Assembly (NCBI GenBank): GCA_001798455.1
Contig: MGSI01000115.1
Location: forward strand, 3,448-11,306
Source: Deltaproteobacteria bacterium RIFCSPLOWO2_02_FULL_57_26
GTDB lineage: Bacteria; Desulfobacterota; Binatia; UBA9968
Direction of reading: 5' to 3'
DNA: 7,859 bases
The notes under the pieces are model-generated. The model ran no database searches. It saw only the letters and a program-made list of their open reading frames with translations, and was not told the DNA's origin. Positions 1 to 6,131 of this stretch are shown here, piece by piece. Position 1 is the stretch's first letter. Each line of letters begins with the position of its first letter. The position numbers and the translations under genes were made by a program.

Positions 1-33
1 ATACATAACGCAGCAGGGAAAGAACCCCCAGAT

Positions 34-49
34 GGCGTCCCCTAACGCC
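34..49 (-). other. Small hairpin just downstream of exbD
   Basis: GGCGT at 34-38 pairs with ACGCC at 45-49 around a 6-base loop (CCCCTA). On the minus strand it lies about 30 bases past the exbD stop and is followed by TGGGGGTTCTTT, not a clean U-tract, so it is at best a weak terminator or 5' leader structure. The remaining bases of 1-80 show no convincing gene. The only ATG near the edge (6-4, minus) has no Shine-Dalgarno sequence and its frame leaves the window after two codons. Confidence 0.25.
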
Positions 50-80
50 TCATCGCCAGCGCCTCCCGCCCGATAAGCAG

Positions 81-476
81 CTACCTCACAGCGATTCCGA
101 TATCCTGGAGACCACTCGCGCGGCAGATTCCCAGAACGGCGACCACGCGACCGTAGTCCAGCCTCCTATCCGCCCTGACCAGCGCCGACTTTCTCCCGTT
201 ACGCCCCATCGCCCTAAGCCGTGTCTCGAGCCCGGGGAGATCAACTTTTTCCCCGTTCACGGTGATCTCCCCGCGCTGTCCGACCTCTATCGTCACCGGT
301 GTCGACTGGCTTTCCGCGGAGGCAGCCTTGGCCTGAGGAAGCTGAATATCAAGCCGCCGAGACGGATCGATGATGGTCGTTGTGACCATGAAAAAGATAA
401 GGAGTAGAAAGATGACGTCAATGAGAGAAGTGAGACTGATCCCAACTTCCTCTTCCGATTCTTTCAAGAACTGCAT
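81..476 (-). CDS. exbD: ExbD/TolR-family biopolymer transport protein
   Basis: A 131-residue protein of normal ExbD/TolR length. A short cytoplasmic N-terminus leads into one transmembrane helix at about residues 16-34, with the conserved proton-relay Asp at position 20 (LIDVIFLLLIFF). A periplasmic domain of about 95 residues follows, with the usual TIEVGQRGEITVNGEKV and ALVRADRRLDYGRVVAVLG stretches. In the family, ExbD sits inside an ExbB pentamer and couples proton flow to work on a periplasmic or outer-membrane partner. The ATG at 476-474 is preceded by GAGGAG with 7 bases of spacing, inside the 15-bp gap after the ExbB gene, so the start is well supported. No tonB or other TonB-like gene is visible in the remaining 80 bases. 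The family call is firm; which system it serves is not. Confidence 0.95.
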   Translation of the reverse strand: MQFLKESEEEVGISLTSLIDVIFLLLIFFMVTTTIIDPSRRLDIQLPQAKAASAESQSTPVTIEVGQRGEITVNGEKVDLPGLETRLRAMGRNGRKSALVRADRRLDYGRVVAVLGICRASGLQDIGIAVR

Positions 477-491
477 CTCGCATCTCCTCGA

Positions 492-1304
492 CTAAGGTTC
501 CCGAAATCGCTCCCGCAGTCTTGGGGGCGACTCAGCCTGTCTTACCTGGGACGCAGCAGTCGGCGCGCGGCCACTATAGCCCTCGTAAGCGAGATCTTCG
601 ATCAGCGCAAGCGAGACCTCCTCCATCTCAAGCACCCTGATCTCGACCTTCCGCTTGAAATAGTAATAGACCGCAAGCGTTGGAATGCCGACCATTAGGC
701 CGAAGACGGTCGTGATCAGCGCCTCGGCCACCCCTGCCGCAACGGCCCCCGGGTTTCCCGCCATGCCATAGCTCGCAATGACATCGAACGACCGGGTTAG
801 ACCAAGCACGGTTCCGAAGAGGCCAAGCATGGGAGCGATGTTGGCTAGAAAACCCAAGAGCATCAGGTTCTTCCGCAATACAGCCGCCTCGTGCTGACCG
901 GCGCCTTCAATCGCCTTCTCTACCGCGTCCAGCCCGTGGTCAAAGCGGACCAGCCCCGCGCGCAGAACCCTGGAAAGCGATAGCTCGTGTTCTTTGCAGG
1001 CCTGGATCGCCCGATCGGTTTCACGCCGATACCAGTACTTTTTGATCTCTTCGATGAACGCAGCCGAGATGATCTTCCCCTTACGCAAGTTAATGGCCCG
1101 CTCCAGGATGATCGCCAGCGCGAAAATCGAGCAAGCTAGGATAAAGTGCATGGTGGGCCCGCCCTTAAAGTAAAAATCGACGAGCGAGATGGACTGCCTC
1201 GGGGACAAAGGGACTTGAGTTTCTGGGGCAACCTCGGCGCCCAATAGGATAGAGGACATGACGAAGGAGAAGATCACCGGAAGAAAAGCTTTAAAGGTGC
1301 GCAA
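492..1304 (-). CDS. exbB: MotA/TolQ/ExbB-family proton channel protein with signal-like N-terminus
   Basis: A 270-residue inner-membrane protein. Residues 1-23 look like a cleavable signal (MRTFKAF, then a hydrophobic run ending ILLGA). Transmembrane helices follow at about 52-70, 148-170 and 192-214. The last two carry the MotA/TolQ/ExbB signature (ANIAPMLGLFGTVLGL, then EALITTVFGLMVGIPTLAVYYYF). The stretch between helices 1 and 2 is cytoplasmic, and the C-terminal tail (about 240-270) is polar and rich in Arg and Pro. The start is TTG at 1304-1302 with an upstream AGGGA. It is preferred because later in-frame ATGs would cut the signal-like segment. It begins 8 bp after the VWA gene and lies 15 bp before exbD, so the three genes are almost certainly co-transcribed. 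In the family it forms the stator channel with ExbD. TolQ or MotA paralogues are alternatives, but the ExbD neighbour favours ExbB. Confidence 0.93.
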   Translation of the reverse strand: MRTFKAFLPVIFSFVMSSILLGAEVAPETQVPLSPRQSISLVDFYFKGGPTMHFILACSIFALAIILERAINLRKGKIISAAFIEEIKKYWYRRETDRAIQACKEHELSLSRVLRAGLVRFDHGLDAVEKAIEGAGQHEAAVLRKNLMLLGFLANIAPMLGLFGTVLGLTRSFDVIASYGMAGNPGAVAAGVAEALITTVFGLMVGIPTLAVYYYFKRKVEIRVLEMEEVSLALIEDLAYEGYSGRAPTAASQVRQAESPPRLRERFREP

Positions 1305-1312
1305 AGCAATCC

Positions 1313-2629
1313 CTATCGAGGTCGGCCTTCATTGATCTCATTTGCAGGGGGAAGGTTTTGAGACCGTTTGAGGCTCTCCTCTCGGCCCCGGTCGATTTGC
1401 CTTTCAATTTCTTCCCGGGTCTTCCCCAAGCGCTCAACCTCCAACTTAAGATTCCTCTCCTTTTCAAGAAAAACTTCTAACTCGAGAGAGCGTTTTCCCC
1501 CGTGCTCATAGTACACCGAAACGGAGCCTCGTGCTATGGACCCATCACCAGAACGCGCAAGGACTTGTATCCGATTGAGTCCCTCCGCCACCGGAAGCGC
1601 GGAAGAGAAGAATCCATCGGTCGCTAGGCGCAACTGAGTGGCCCTTTGCCCCGTCGTTTCATTAAGGACTGTAATGTAATCGATTCCCACCACCGATATA
1701 TCCTCCAAAACTCCAAGAATATCAGCCGGTCTGACAACAGGGGTGAAGATGCCTCCACTCGCCCCGGCAATCCCAACCGCCGCTCGCGGATAGGAAAGCG
1801 CTTCCTCACCCAACGCAAACACGTGGATTTTGATTCCCGCCTTCCCGGCGATGCGGGCAGCGCTGATCGCTAGATCGGTATCCTCAAGGGTGAGTTTCCT
1901 TCCTCCACCGATCGGCAGAGTGGGAAAACCATCCGTCAGAAGCAGTTGAACTTTAACCGCATCGGTCCTCCGCTCACTCCGCCCTAACCCAGCCAGCTCC
2001 CTGATGGCCGCACGGATTCCCTCCGCCATATTCGTCCCACCGTAAGGCCCCTTGATGAAAATTTCCTCCAGAGCCTGTTTTGCCTGCTGGTAGTCGTGCG
2101 TCAGTGGCTGGACTAACTGAGCCTGCTCCGCAAAGGTGACAACCCCGACCCGGGTGGTTTCCGGATTGAGCTGAGTAAGCAGTCGACGCGCTGCCCCGAC
2201 CTCGGCCGCAAGAATGGAATTTCGCAAATCCCTCAGCGGCGGAACCCCGAGTCCAAGGCCGCCTCCGAATATTCCTATCTGTGGGCTCCCCCGTCCACCT
2301 AGACCGGAAGCCGTGGGAAGCTTCGAATCACCGAAGTCCACTCCGGCATAGTGAGCTGTGCTTCCCGAAGTATCTATAACAAAAACGATGTCCACATTAG
2401 GCGTTCGACTCTCTTGAGCGGAGACCTTGCCGCTGACCAAGATGGTGCTCTGCTCTTGTACGATCCGAGCACCATCCCGCGGAGAAAGGATCTCGACCCT
2501 CGGCTCTTTCGCCCCCAAACCCGCAGCAAGGAATACTAATACCGAGGTGGTAAAAAAACCGCCGGACAGAATTCGCAGGTTTGGAAGTACCATAGATCGC
2601 GCGACGAGGCGCAAAAACACAGATAACAT
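1313..2629 (-). CDS. Exported von Willebrand factor A (VWA) domain protein
   Basis: 438 residues from the ATG at 2629. An internal ATG at 2593 (residue 13) gives a more typical signal peptide (MVLPNLRILSGG..., hydrophobic core, cleavage near GLGA/KE at 40); neither start has a clear Shine-Dalgarno sequence. Residues 44-70 (VEILSPRDGARI...ILVSGKVS) look like the first strands of an Ig-like domain. The VWA domain then runs from about 79 to 313 with a complete MIDAS: Asp86, Ser88, Ser90 (DTSGS), Thr199 (GGTN) and Asp233 (TDG). Residues 318-374 (DGFFSSALPVAEGLNRIQVLARSGDGS) look like the rest of the Ig-like domain, so the VWA may be an insertion in it. A Gly-rich loop (109-130) follows the DTSGS motif. 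The tail 380-438 is highly charged and probably helical or coiled. VWA domains bind protein ligands through a metal ion; the ligand is unknown. It is the first gene of an operon with exbB and exbD. Confidence 0.92.
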   Translation of the reverse strand: MLSVFLRLVARSMVLPNLRILSGGFFTTSVLVFLAAGLGAKEPRVEILSPRDGARIVQEQSTILVSGKVSAQESRTPNVDIVFVIDTSGSTAHYAGVDFGDSKLPTASGLGGRGSPQIGIFGGGLGLGVPPLRDLRNSILAAEVGAARRLLTQLNPETTRVGVVTFAEQAQLVQPLTHDYQQAKQALEEIFIKGPYGGTNMAEGIRAAIRELAGLGRSERRTDAVKVQLLLTDGFPTLPIGGGRKLTLEDTDLAISAARIAGKAGIKIHVFALGEEALSYPRAAVGIAGASGGIFTPVVRPADILGVLEDISVVGIDYITVLNETTGQRATQLRLATDGFFSSALPVAEGLNRIQVLARSGDGSIARGSVSVYYEHGGKRSLELEVFLEKERNLKLEVERLGKTREEIERQIDRGREESLKRSQNLPPANEINEGRPR

Positions 2630-2648
2630 GAATGGCGCAGGGTGTAAA
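2620..2648 (-). promoter_or_regulatory. Possible promoter for the VWA-exbB-exbD operon
   Basis: Reading the minus strand, TTTACA (2648-2643, five of six to TTGACA) is followed after 17 bases by TATCTG (2625-2620, three of six to TATAAT). Transcription from it would begin near 2613, past the ATG at 2629 and about 20 bases before the ATG at 2593. It would therefore favour the shorter VWA start with the cleaner signal peptide. The -10 match is poor, so this is only a suggestion. Confidence 0.25.
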
Positions 2649-2662
2649 CGAGGGGCAGTCGT

Positions 2663-2692
2663 TTGCCTTCAAGGCGGGCGAAGGTGTATAAT
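2663..2692 (+). promoter_or_regulatory. Sigma70-like promoter for the plus-strand secreted protein
   Basis: TTGCCT (2663-2668, four of six to TTGACA) and a perfect TATAAT (2687-2692) are separated by 18 bases. The expected transcription start, about 7 bases after the -10, falls on the GTG at 2699, which is the best start codon of the gene, so the mRNA may be leaderless. A short palindrome, GCCTT-C-AAGGC (2665-2675), overlaps the -35 element and could be an operator, though it is short enough to be chance. Confidence 0.6.
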
Positions 2693-2698
2693 TTCTTT

Positions 2699-3526
2699 GT
2701 GATTTTGAAGAGGATCCTCCCCCTGGTGTTCGTGGTCCTTCTCTGCTGGTCGGGAACCGTTCTGGCTCAGTACACCCTGGTCCTCAAAAACGGCCGGCGC
2801 ATTACCGTCCAGACTTATCGAGAAGAGGGCGGGATGATCAAATTCCAAGGCCTGGGCGGGGAGATCGGTTTAGCGAAGGACCAGGTCAAGGCCATACTTA
2901 AGCCCGGAGAGAAGGAAGAACGCGGGATGGTGGTTCCAGGTTTGGAGGGCGTTCGCGCCGCCCCAGCAGAAGCCAAACCGGAAGTGAAGGAAGCGGCCGC
3001 TCCGCAAGCTCCCGGAGAGGCCAAGCCTGAAGAAAAGGCCCTAAGCCCTGAGGAGAAATTGGCGGAGGAAAGGGCCAAAGAGGAAAAGGAATACCAGAGA
3101 AGAGTTAAAGAGCTCACGGAGCAGATCAAAGCTGCCAGAGATCGCTACGCCATTGCCACGAAAGGGAGTAGCTCGACGGAGCCGACCCTTCTCAACACCG
3201 AAGAGGCAATGAGAGCGCGCCAGGATGACCTCATCTCAAGATTAAGGGACAAGCAGTACAATCCGGCAGGACCCAGTGACGCGGGTGGTGTCAGGTTGTC
3301 AACACCCTCGCCCTTTGCCGGCGCTCCACCGACGACAACGGAGCTTCATCCCAGGCAAGTCACTCCGAGTCCCACCGTTGATAGCCCTCTCCCGACTTAT
3401 AGCGACAGAGAAAGGGATCTCAGTGAACTGCGGAATCAGATGAACCAATTACAGAACCAGAGGGAAAGGCTGATCGACGAGATGAGGCAGAAGGGCTTTG
3501 ACACCGGTTCGCTCTTCTTGGACTGA
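2699..3526 (+). CDS. Secreted coiled-coil protein of unknown function with N-terminal beta-rich domain
   Basis: 275 residues from GTG at 2699; an in-frame TTG at 2663 would add 12 residues but overlaps the promoter. Residues 1-23 form a clear signal peptide (MILKRILPLV, hydrophobic core, cleavage near VLA/Q). Residues 25-67 (YTLVLKNGRRITVQTY...GGEIGLAKDQVKAI) look like a small all-beta unit. From memory, that pattern recurs at the N-terminus of many bacterial proteins of unknown function. Residues 85-116 are rich in Ala, Pro, Glu and Lys. Residues 117-150 form a charged helix or coiled coil, 185-234 is a Pro/Ser/Thr-rich linker, and 235-265 is a second coiled-coil-like segment. No enzyme motif is visible. 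A periplasmic structural or scaffold role is possible but is only inferred. It is divergent from the VWA operon and convergent with aroQ. Confidence 0.85.
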   Translation: MILKRILPLVFVVLLCWSGTVLAQYTLVLKNGRRITVQTYREEGGMIKFQGLGGEIGLAKDQVKAILKPGEKEERGMVVPGLEGVRAAPAEAKPEVKEAAAPQAPGEAKPEEKALSPEEKLAEERAKEEKEYQRRVKELTEQIKAARDRYAIATKGSSSTEPTLLNTEEAMRARQDDLISRLRDKQYNPAGPSDAGGVRLSTPSPFAGAPPTTTELHPRQVTPSPTVDSPLPTYSDRERDLSELRNQMNQLQNQRERLIDEMRQKGFDTGSLFLD

Positions 3527-3536
3527 ATTCCTCCCT

Positions 3537-3977
3537 TTAAAGATACTCCACGGCGGCCCTTAGTCCCAGCAGATAACTGTGAACGCCGAAGCCGGCTATC
3601 TGTCCTACCACCGCCTCCGCGATCAGGGAGCGCTTGCGGAAATCCTCCCGCTTATAGATGTTCGAGATATGGACTTCGACCGCCGGGAGCCCCACAGCCA
3701 CCAGGGCATCCCTCAGCGCCACGCTCGAATGGGTATACGCAGCGGCGTTGATCACTATGGCGCCAAATCGCCCGGACGACTCTTGAATCCAGCCGACTAG
3801 CTCTCCCTCGTTGTTGGACTGGCGGATTTCCACCTCCACGCCGAGCTCCCGCGCCAGCGCGCGGATCTTGCGGTTGATCTGCTCCAAGGTGAGGCGGCCG
3901 TAAATCTCCGGTTGTCTGCGGCCCAACAGGTTCAGGTTGGGTCCGTGCAGGACCAGTATTCTTTTTTTCTTTGCCAT
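3537..3977 (-). CDS. aroQ: 3-dehydroquinate dehydratase, type II
   Basis: 146 residues, the usual size of type II dehydroquinases. The enzyme dehydrates 3-dehydroquinate to 3-dehydroshikimate, step 3 of the shikimate pathway, in the cytoplasm as a dodecamer. Family motifs are intact: LHGPNLNLLGRRQPEIYG (10-27) with the catalytic Tyr26 and Arg20; INAAAYTHSS (76-85) with Asn77; EVHISNI (101-107) with the catalytic His103; and the substrate-binding Arg at about 114 (FRKRS). The start is taken as ATG at 3977 because GAGG lies 6 bases upstream; a GTG one codon earlier (3980) is possible but too close to that site. The upstream TPR-like gene ends in TGA overlapping the ATG by one base (TGATG), which implies translational coupling. 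It is the last gene of the aro operon, with only 10 bp to the convergent stop and no visible terminator. Confidence 0.97.
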   Translation of the reverse strand: MAKKKRILVLHGPNLNLLGRRQPEIYGRLTLEQINRKIRALARELGVEVEIRQSNNEGELVGWIQESSGRFGAIVINAAAYTHSSVALRDALVAVGLPAVEVHISNIYKREDFRKRSLIAEAVVGQIAGFGVHSYLLGLRAAVEYL

Positions 3978-4522
3978 CACGAACCTCGCTTACGTTTTTG
4001 CATCCAGCGGTCCCATGCCGCAAGCTCCCCGTCGAGGCCTTCCCGCGATTTATCGCGGGAGCCCCCGCCCTCGAGGCGGTCTCGGATGCGGCGCATTTCT
4101 TCCCAGAATCGCCCTTCACCGGCTGAGGTAAGAAATAGTCGGCGATAGATCTCCATCGCCTCCAAGAGGTAACCCTGTTGGACTAGAAGCCGGGCCATGC
4201 TTTCCGTGGCGAAGGCAGGATCGGGCTCGGCCGCTTCGAGCTGGGCCAGATGCTCCAAGCCCTTTCTCAGCAAGCGCAGCTCTCCTTGACATGCGGGAAC
4301 GAAGCTCAAGGCCTTAAGCGCCTCGAGGGCCTGGGAGAAGCTTCCCCTTTCAAAAAGAAGCCTGGTCCAAAGAAGGAGCGCCCGAGGATGGTCGGGGTTT
4401 TCGCGAACCAACCCTTCGATGAGCTCCAAGCCGTCGCCAATTTTTCCTGCACGCCGCAGGCCCTCCGCTCGGTCCAGAAGCGACGATACAGCCGCGGCCG
4501 GCTTCATCCTGCCCATCTTCAT
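3977..4522 (-). CDS. TPR-like helical repeat protein of the aro operon
   Basis: 181 residues, no signal peptide or membrane segment, so probably cytoplasmic. At least three helix-turn-helix units resembling tetratricopeptide repeats are visible: about 14-46 (AEGLRRAGKIGDGLELIEGLVRENPDHP), 47-77 and 105-131 (MARLLVQQGYLLEAMEIYRRLF). The C-terminus (about 166-178) is a basic helix with two Trp residues (LAAWDRWMQKRKR). From memory, a TPR protein with a similar Trp-containing basic tail is found near aroB or pilus genes in several deltaproteobacteria; its role is unknown. The start ATG at 4522 overlaps the aroB stop (ATGA), and GGCAGG lies just upstream. The Gly/Ser/Arg linker at 151-164 is encoded by a palindrome between direct repeats (see the repeat at 4032-4077). 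Protein-protein interaction is the likely mode of action; no partner can be named. Confidence 0.82.
   Translation of the reverse strand: MKMGRMKPAAAVSSLLDRAEGLRRAGKIGDGLELIEGLVRENPDHPRALLLWTRLLFERGSFSQALEALKALSFVPACQGELRLLRKGLEHLAQLEAAEPDPAFATESMARLLVQQGYLLEAMEIYRRLFLTSAGEGRFWEEMRRIRDRLEGGGSRDKSREGLDGELAAWDRWMQKRKRGS
4032..4077. repeat. 20-bp palindrome flanked by 7-bp direct repeats inside the TPR-like gene
   Basis: TCCCGCGAT TT ATCGCGGGA (4041-4060) is a palindrome with 9-bp perfect arms. TCGAGGC occurs on each side in the same orientation (4032-4038 and 4071-4077), 39 bp apart. Removing one repeat unit (39 bp, 13 codons) would leave the reading frame intact. The segment encodes a Gly/Ser/Arg/Asp linker (LEG ... 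LDG) in the minus-strand TPR-like protein. This layout fits a small palindromic repeat that inserted with a target duplication, but a single copy cannot prove it. Confidence 0.6.
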
Positions 4523-5598
4523 TCACCTGCCAGTTGAGCGACAATCTCTTCGGCAGAAAACCAAACAAATTGGGTAGCGCCAATGCCCCGGCAGAGCACG
4601 AACTTGATCTTTCCGCCGAGCGATTTCTTGTCCACCTCCATGGCCTGAATCAGTTCTCGAGGCTCAATCCCCGACGGAATCTCCGTAGGCAACCCCGCGT
4701 TTTGAACGAGCTCGCTGATCCGCCTCTGACTGGTCTCGTCACAAACCCCCTGGCGCGAGGAAATAGCGGCCGCCTGGACCATGCCAACGGCCACCGCCTC
4801 ACCATGCAGAAACTTCCCATAACCGGTCAGGGCTTCCAGGGCATGGCCGACAGTGTGGCCAAAGTTGAGAACCGAGCGATAGTCTTCTTCCTGCTCGTCG
4901 CGCTCGACCACCTGCGCCTTAATCGCACACGAGGTGGCAATCACGTCCACCAACAGCTCCCGGTCCAGTCCGAGTAAGCGATCCAGCTTTTGCTCCAAAA
5001 GAGCGAAGAGCTTCGGGTCCGCGATCACCCCGTATTTAATGACCTCGGCTAGCCCGGCAACAAACTCCCTTGGGGGGAGCGTGCGGAGCGCCTCGACGTC
5101 GATGATGACGAGCCGGGGTTGATAGAAGGCGCCGATAAGATTCTTTCCCGCGCGATGGTTGACCCCGGTCTTGCCGCCGACGCTTGAATCCACCTGCGCG
5201 AGCAGCGTGGTGGGCACCTGGACATACGGGACCCCCCGTAAAAAGGTGGCGGCCGCAAACCCGGCTAAGTCGCCTACCACTCCTCCACCTAACGCCACGA
5301 CACAGGATCCGCGGTCAAACCGCTCCTCGATCAGGCGGTCATAAATGAGAGAAAGCGACGCGAAGTTCTTATGCTCTTCACCCTCGGGGATGATGACGGA
5401 CACGACGCGAAACCCCGTCCGCTTGAGCGATTCCTCCAAGATCGGAAGGTAAAGCTCTGCGAGCTTCGGATGCGTGACGATACCGACTTTCTCGCCGCAC
5501 CCGGCGCGTTGGATGAACTCACCAGCCTGGGCGAGCAGTTCCCGTCCCAGGTAGATGGGGTACGAGCGGGCTCCGAGATTCACAGTGAGCGTACGCAT
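4519..5598 (-). CDS. aroB: 3-dehydroquinate synthase
   Basis: 359 residues, the typical AroB length. The enzyme converts DAHP to 3-dehydroquinate (step 2 of the shikimate pathway) using NAD+ and a divalent metal, usually zinc, in the cytoplasm. Visible motifs are PEGEEHK (71-77), the nucleotide-binding GGGVVGDLAGF (104-114), VPTTLLAQVDSSVGGKTGVN (128-147), and the metal ligands Glu185 (GLAEVIKYG), His248 (NFGHTVGHALE) and His265 (LHGEAVAVGM). No catalytic residue appears to be missing. The ATG at 5598 lies 4 bp after the aroK stop, with a GGGGG run upstream that may serve as a weak ribosome site. The last codon overlaps the start of the TPR-like gene (ATGA). Related sugar-phosphate cyclases (2-deoxy-scyllo-inosose or EVS synthases) share the fold, but the aro context makes AroB the clear call. 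Confidence 0.98.
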   Translation of the reverse strand: MRTLTVNLGARSYPIYLGRELLAQAGEFIQRAGCGEKVGIVTHPKLAELYLPILEESLKRTGFRVVSVIIPEGEEHKNFASLSLIYDRLIEERFDRGSCVVALGGGVVGDLAGFAAATFLRGVPYVQVPTTLLAQVDSSVGGKTGVNHRAGKNLIGAFYQPRLVIIDVEALRTLPPREFVAGLAEVIKYGVIADPKLFALLEQKLDRLLGLDRELLVDVIATSCAIKAQVVERDEQEEDYRSVLNFGHTVGHALEALTGYGKFLHGEAVAVGMVQAAAISSRQGVCDETSQRRISELVQNAGLPTEIPSGIEPRELIQAMEVDKKSLGGKIKFVLCRGIGATQFVWFSAEEIVAQLAGE

Positions 5599-5602
5599 CG
5601 AT

Positions 5603-6127
5603 TCAGCCCCCGCTCCGCAAAGCCTCGAGGATTTTCTTTACCACCTCATTCACCGTGAGCTTCGCCGTGTCGATCCGAGCGTGGGCCCGGGCATAGCATT
5701 TTTCTCGCTGCCGCAATAGCTCCTCGATCCGTCGCTGCTTGTCGTCCCCGCTGAGAAGCGGGCGGCCCGCACCGCCTCCCGCTCTTCGGAGCAAGGTCGA
5801 GGAAGGAGCGGTAAGCCAAACGAGAAAACTTTTCTCCTTTAGCAAGCGCAGGTTTTCCCCATCCATCACTGCCCCCCCTCCCGTAGCGATTACCTGGCCG
5901 TCCTGGCTGAGGACCTTCCGCAACATCCTCTTTTCTGCTGCGCGAAAATAGGCTTCTCCTCTGCGGCTGAAGATCTCCTCCACCTTCATCCCTTCGGCTT
6001 CTTCAATGGCGTGATCGAGGTCGACAAAGGGCCGTTTGAGTCTTTGCGCCAGCTTTTGTCCGACGATGCTCTTGCCCACCGCCATGAAGCCGGTGAGGGC
6101 GATATTTTTTCGCGCGCGGCGAGACAA
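5603..6127 (-). CDS. aroK: Shikimate kinase
   Basis: 174 residues from TTG at 6127, matching the usual 165-180. It phosphorylates shikimate at the 3-OH with ATP, step 5 of the pathway. Motifs present: Walker A GFMAVGKS (13-20), DLD with Asp36 and Asp38 (Mg and shikimate binding), FRAAE with Arg62, ATGGGAV (81-87, shikimate-binding Gly loop), the lid arginine in GRPLL (Arg122), and the RxxxY pair (Arg141, Tyr145). The open frame extends upstream into aroC to an ATG at 6232, but those 35 residues are Arg/Ser-rich, lie within aroC and do not belong to the family. The next ATG is inside the Walker A loop, so the TTG 4 bp after the aroC stop is the best start. It has no strong Shine-Dalgarno sequence, so it probably depends on coupling to aroC translation. 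Confidence 0.95.
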   Translation of the reverse strand: MSRRARKNIALTGFMAVGKSIVGQKLAQRLKRPFVDLDHAIEEAEGMKVEEIFSRRGEAYFRAAEKRMLRKVLSQDGQVIATGGGAVMDGENLRLLKEKSFLVWLTAPSSTLLRRAGGGAGRPLLSGDDKQRRIEELLRQREKCYARAHARIDTAKLTVNEVVKKILEALRSGG

Positions 6128-6131
6128 GGGC

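Noticed and set aside
1..80. Possible tonB-like gene starting downstream of exbD
   Set aside because: Only a two-codon fragment (ATG at 6-4) without a ribosome site is available, and the ATG at 53-51 is followed by a stop after three codons.
2397..2702. Overlapping 91-residue frames on both strands around the VWA start and divergent promoter
   Set aside because: They cross the signal-peptide coding region and the promoter, and have Arg/Pro/Cys-rich compositions with no domain.
3652..4119. 155-residue minus-strand frame across the TPR-like gene and aroQ
   Set aside because: It overlaps two real genes on the same strand in another frame, with a low-complexity Arg/Gly/Ala composition typical of a shifted reading.
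4534..4977. 147-residue plus-strand frame opposite aroB
   Set aside because: It is antisense to AroB metal-binding motifs and has no recognisable fold or start signal.
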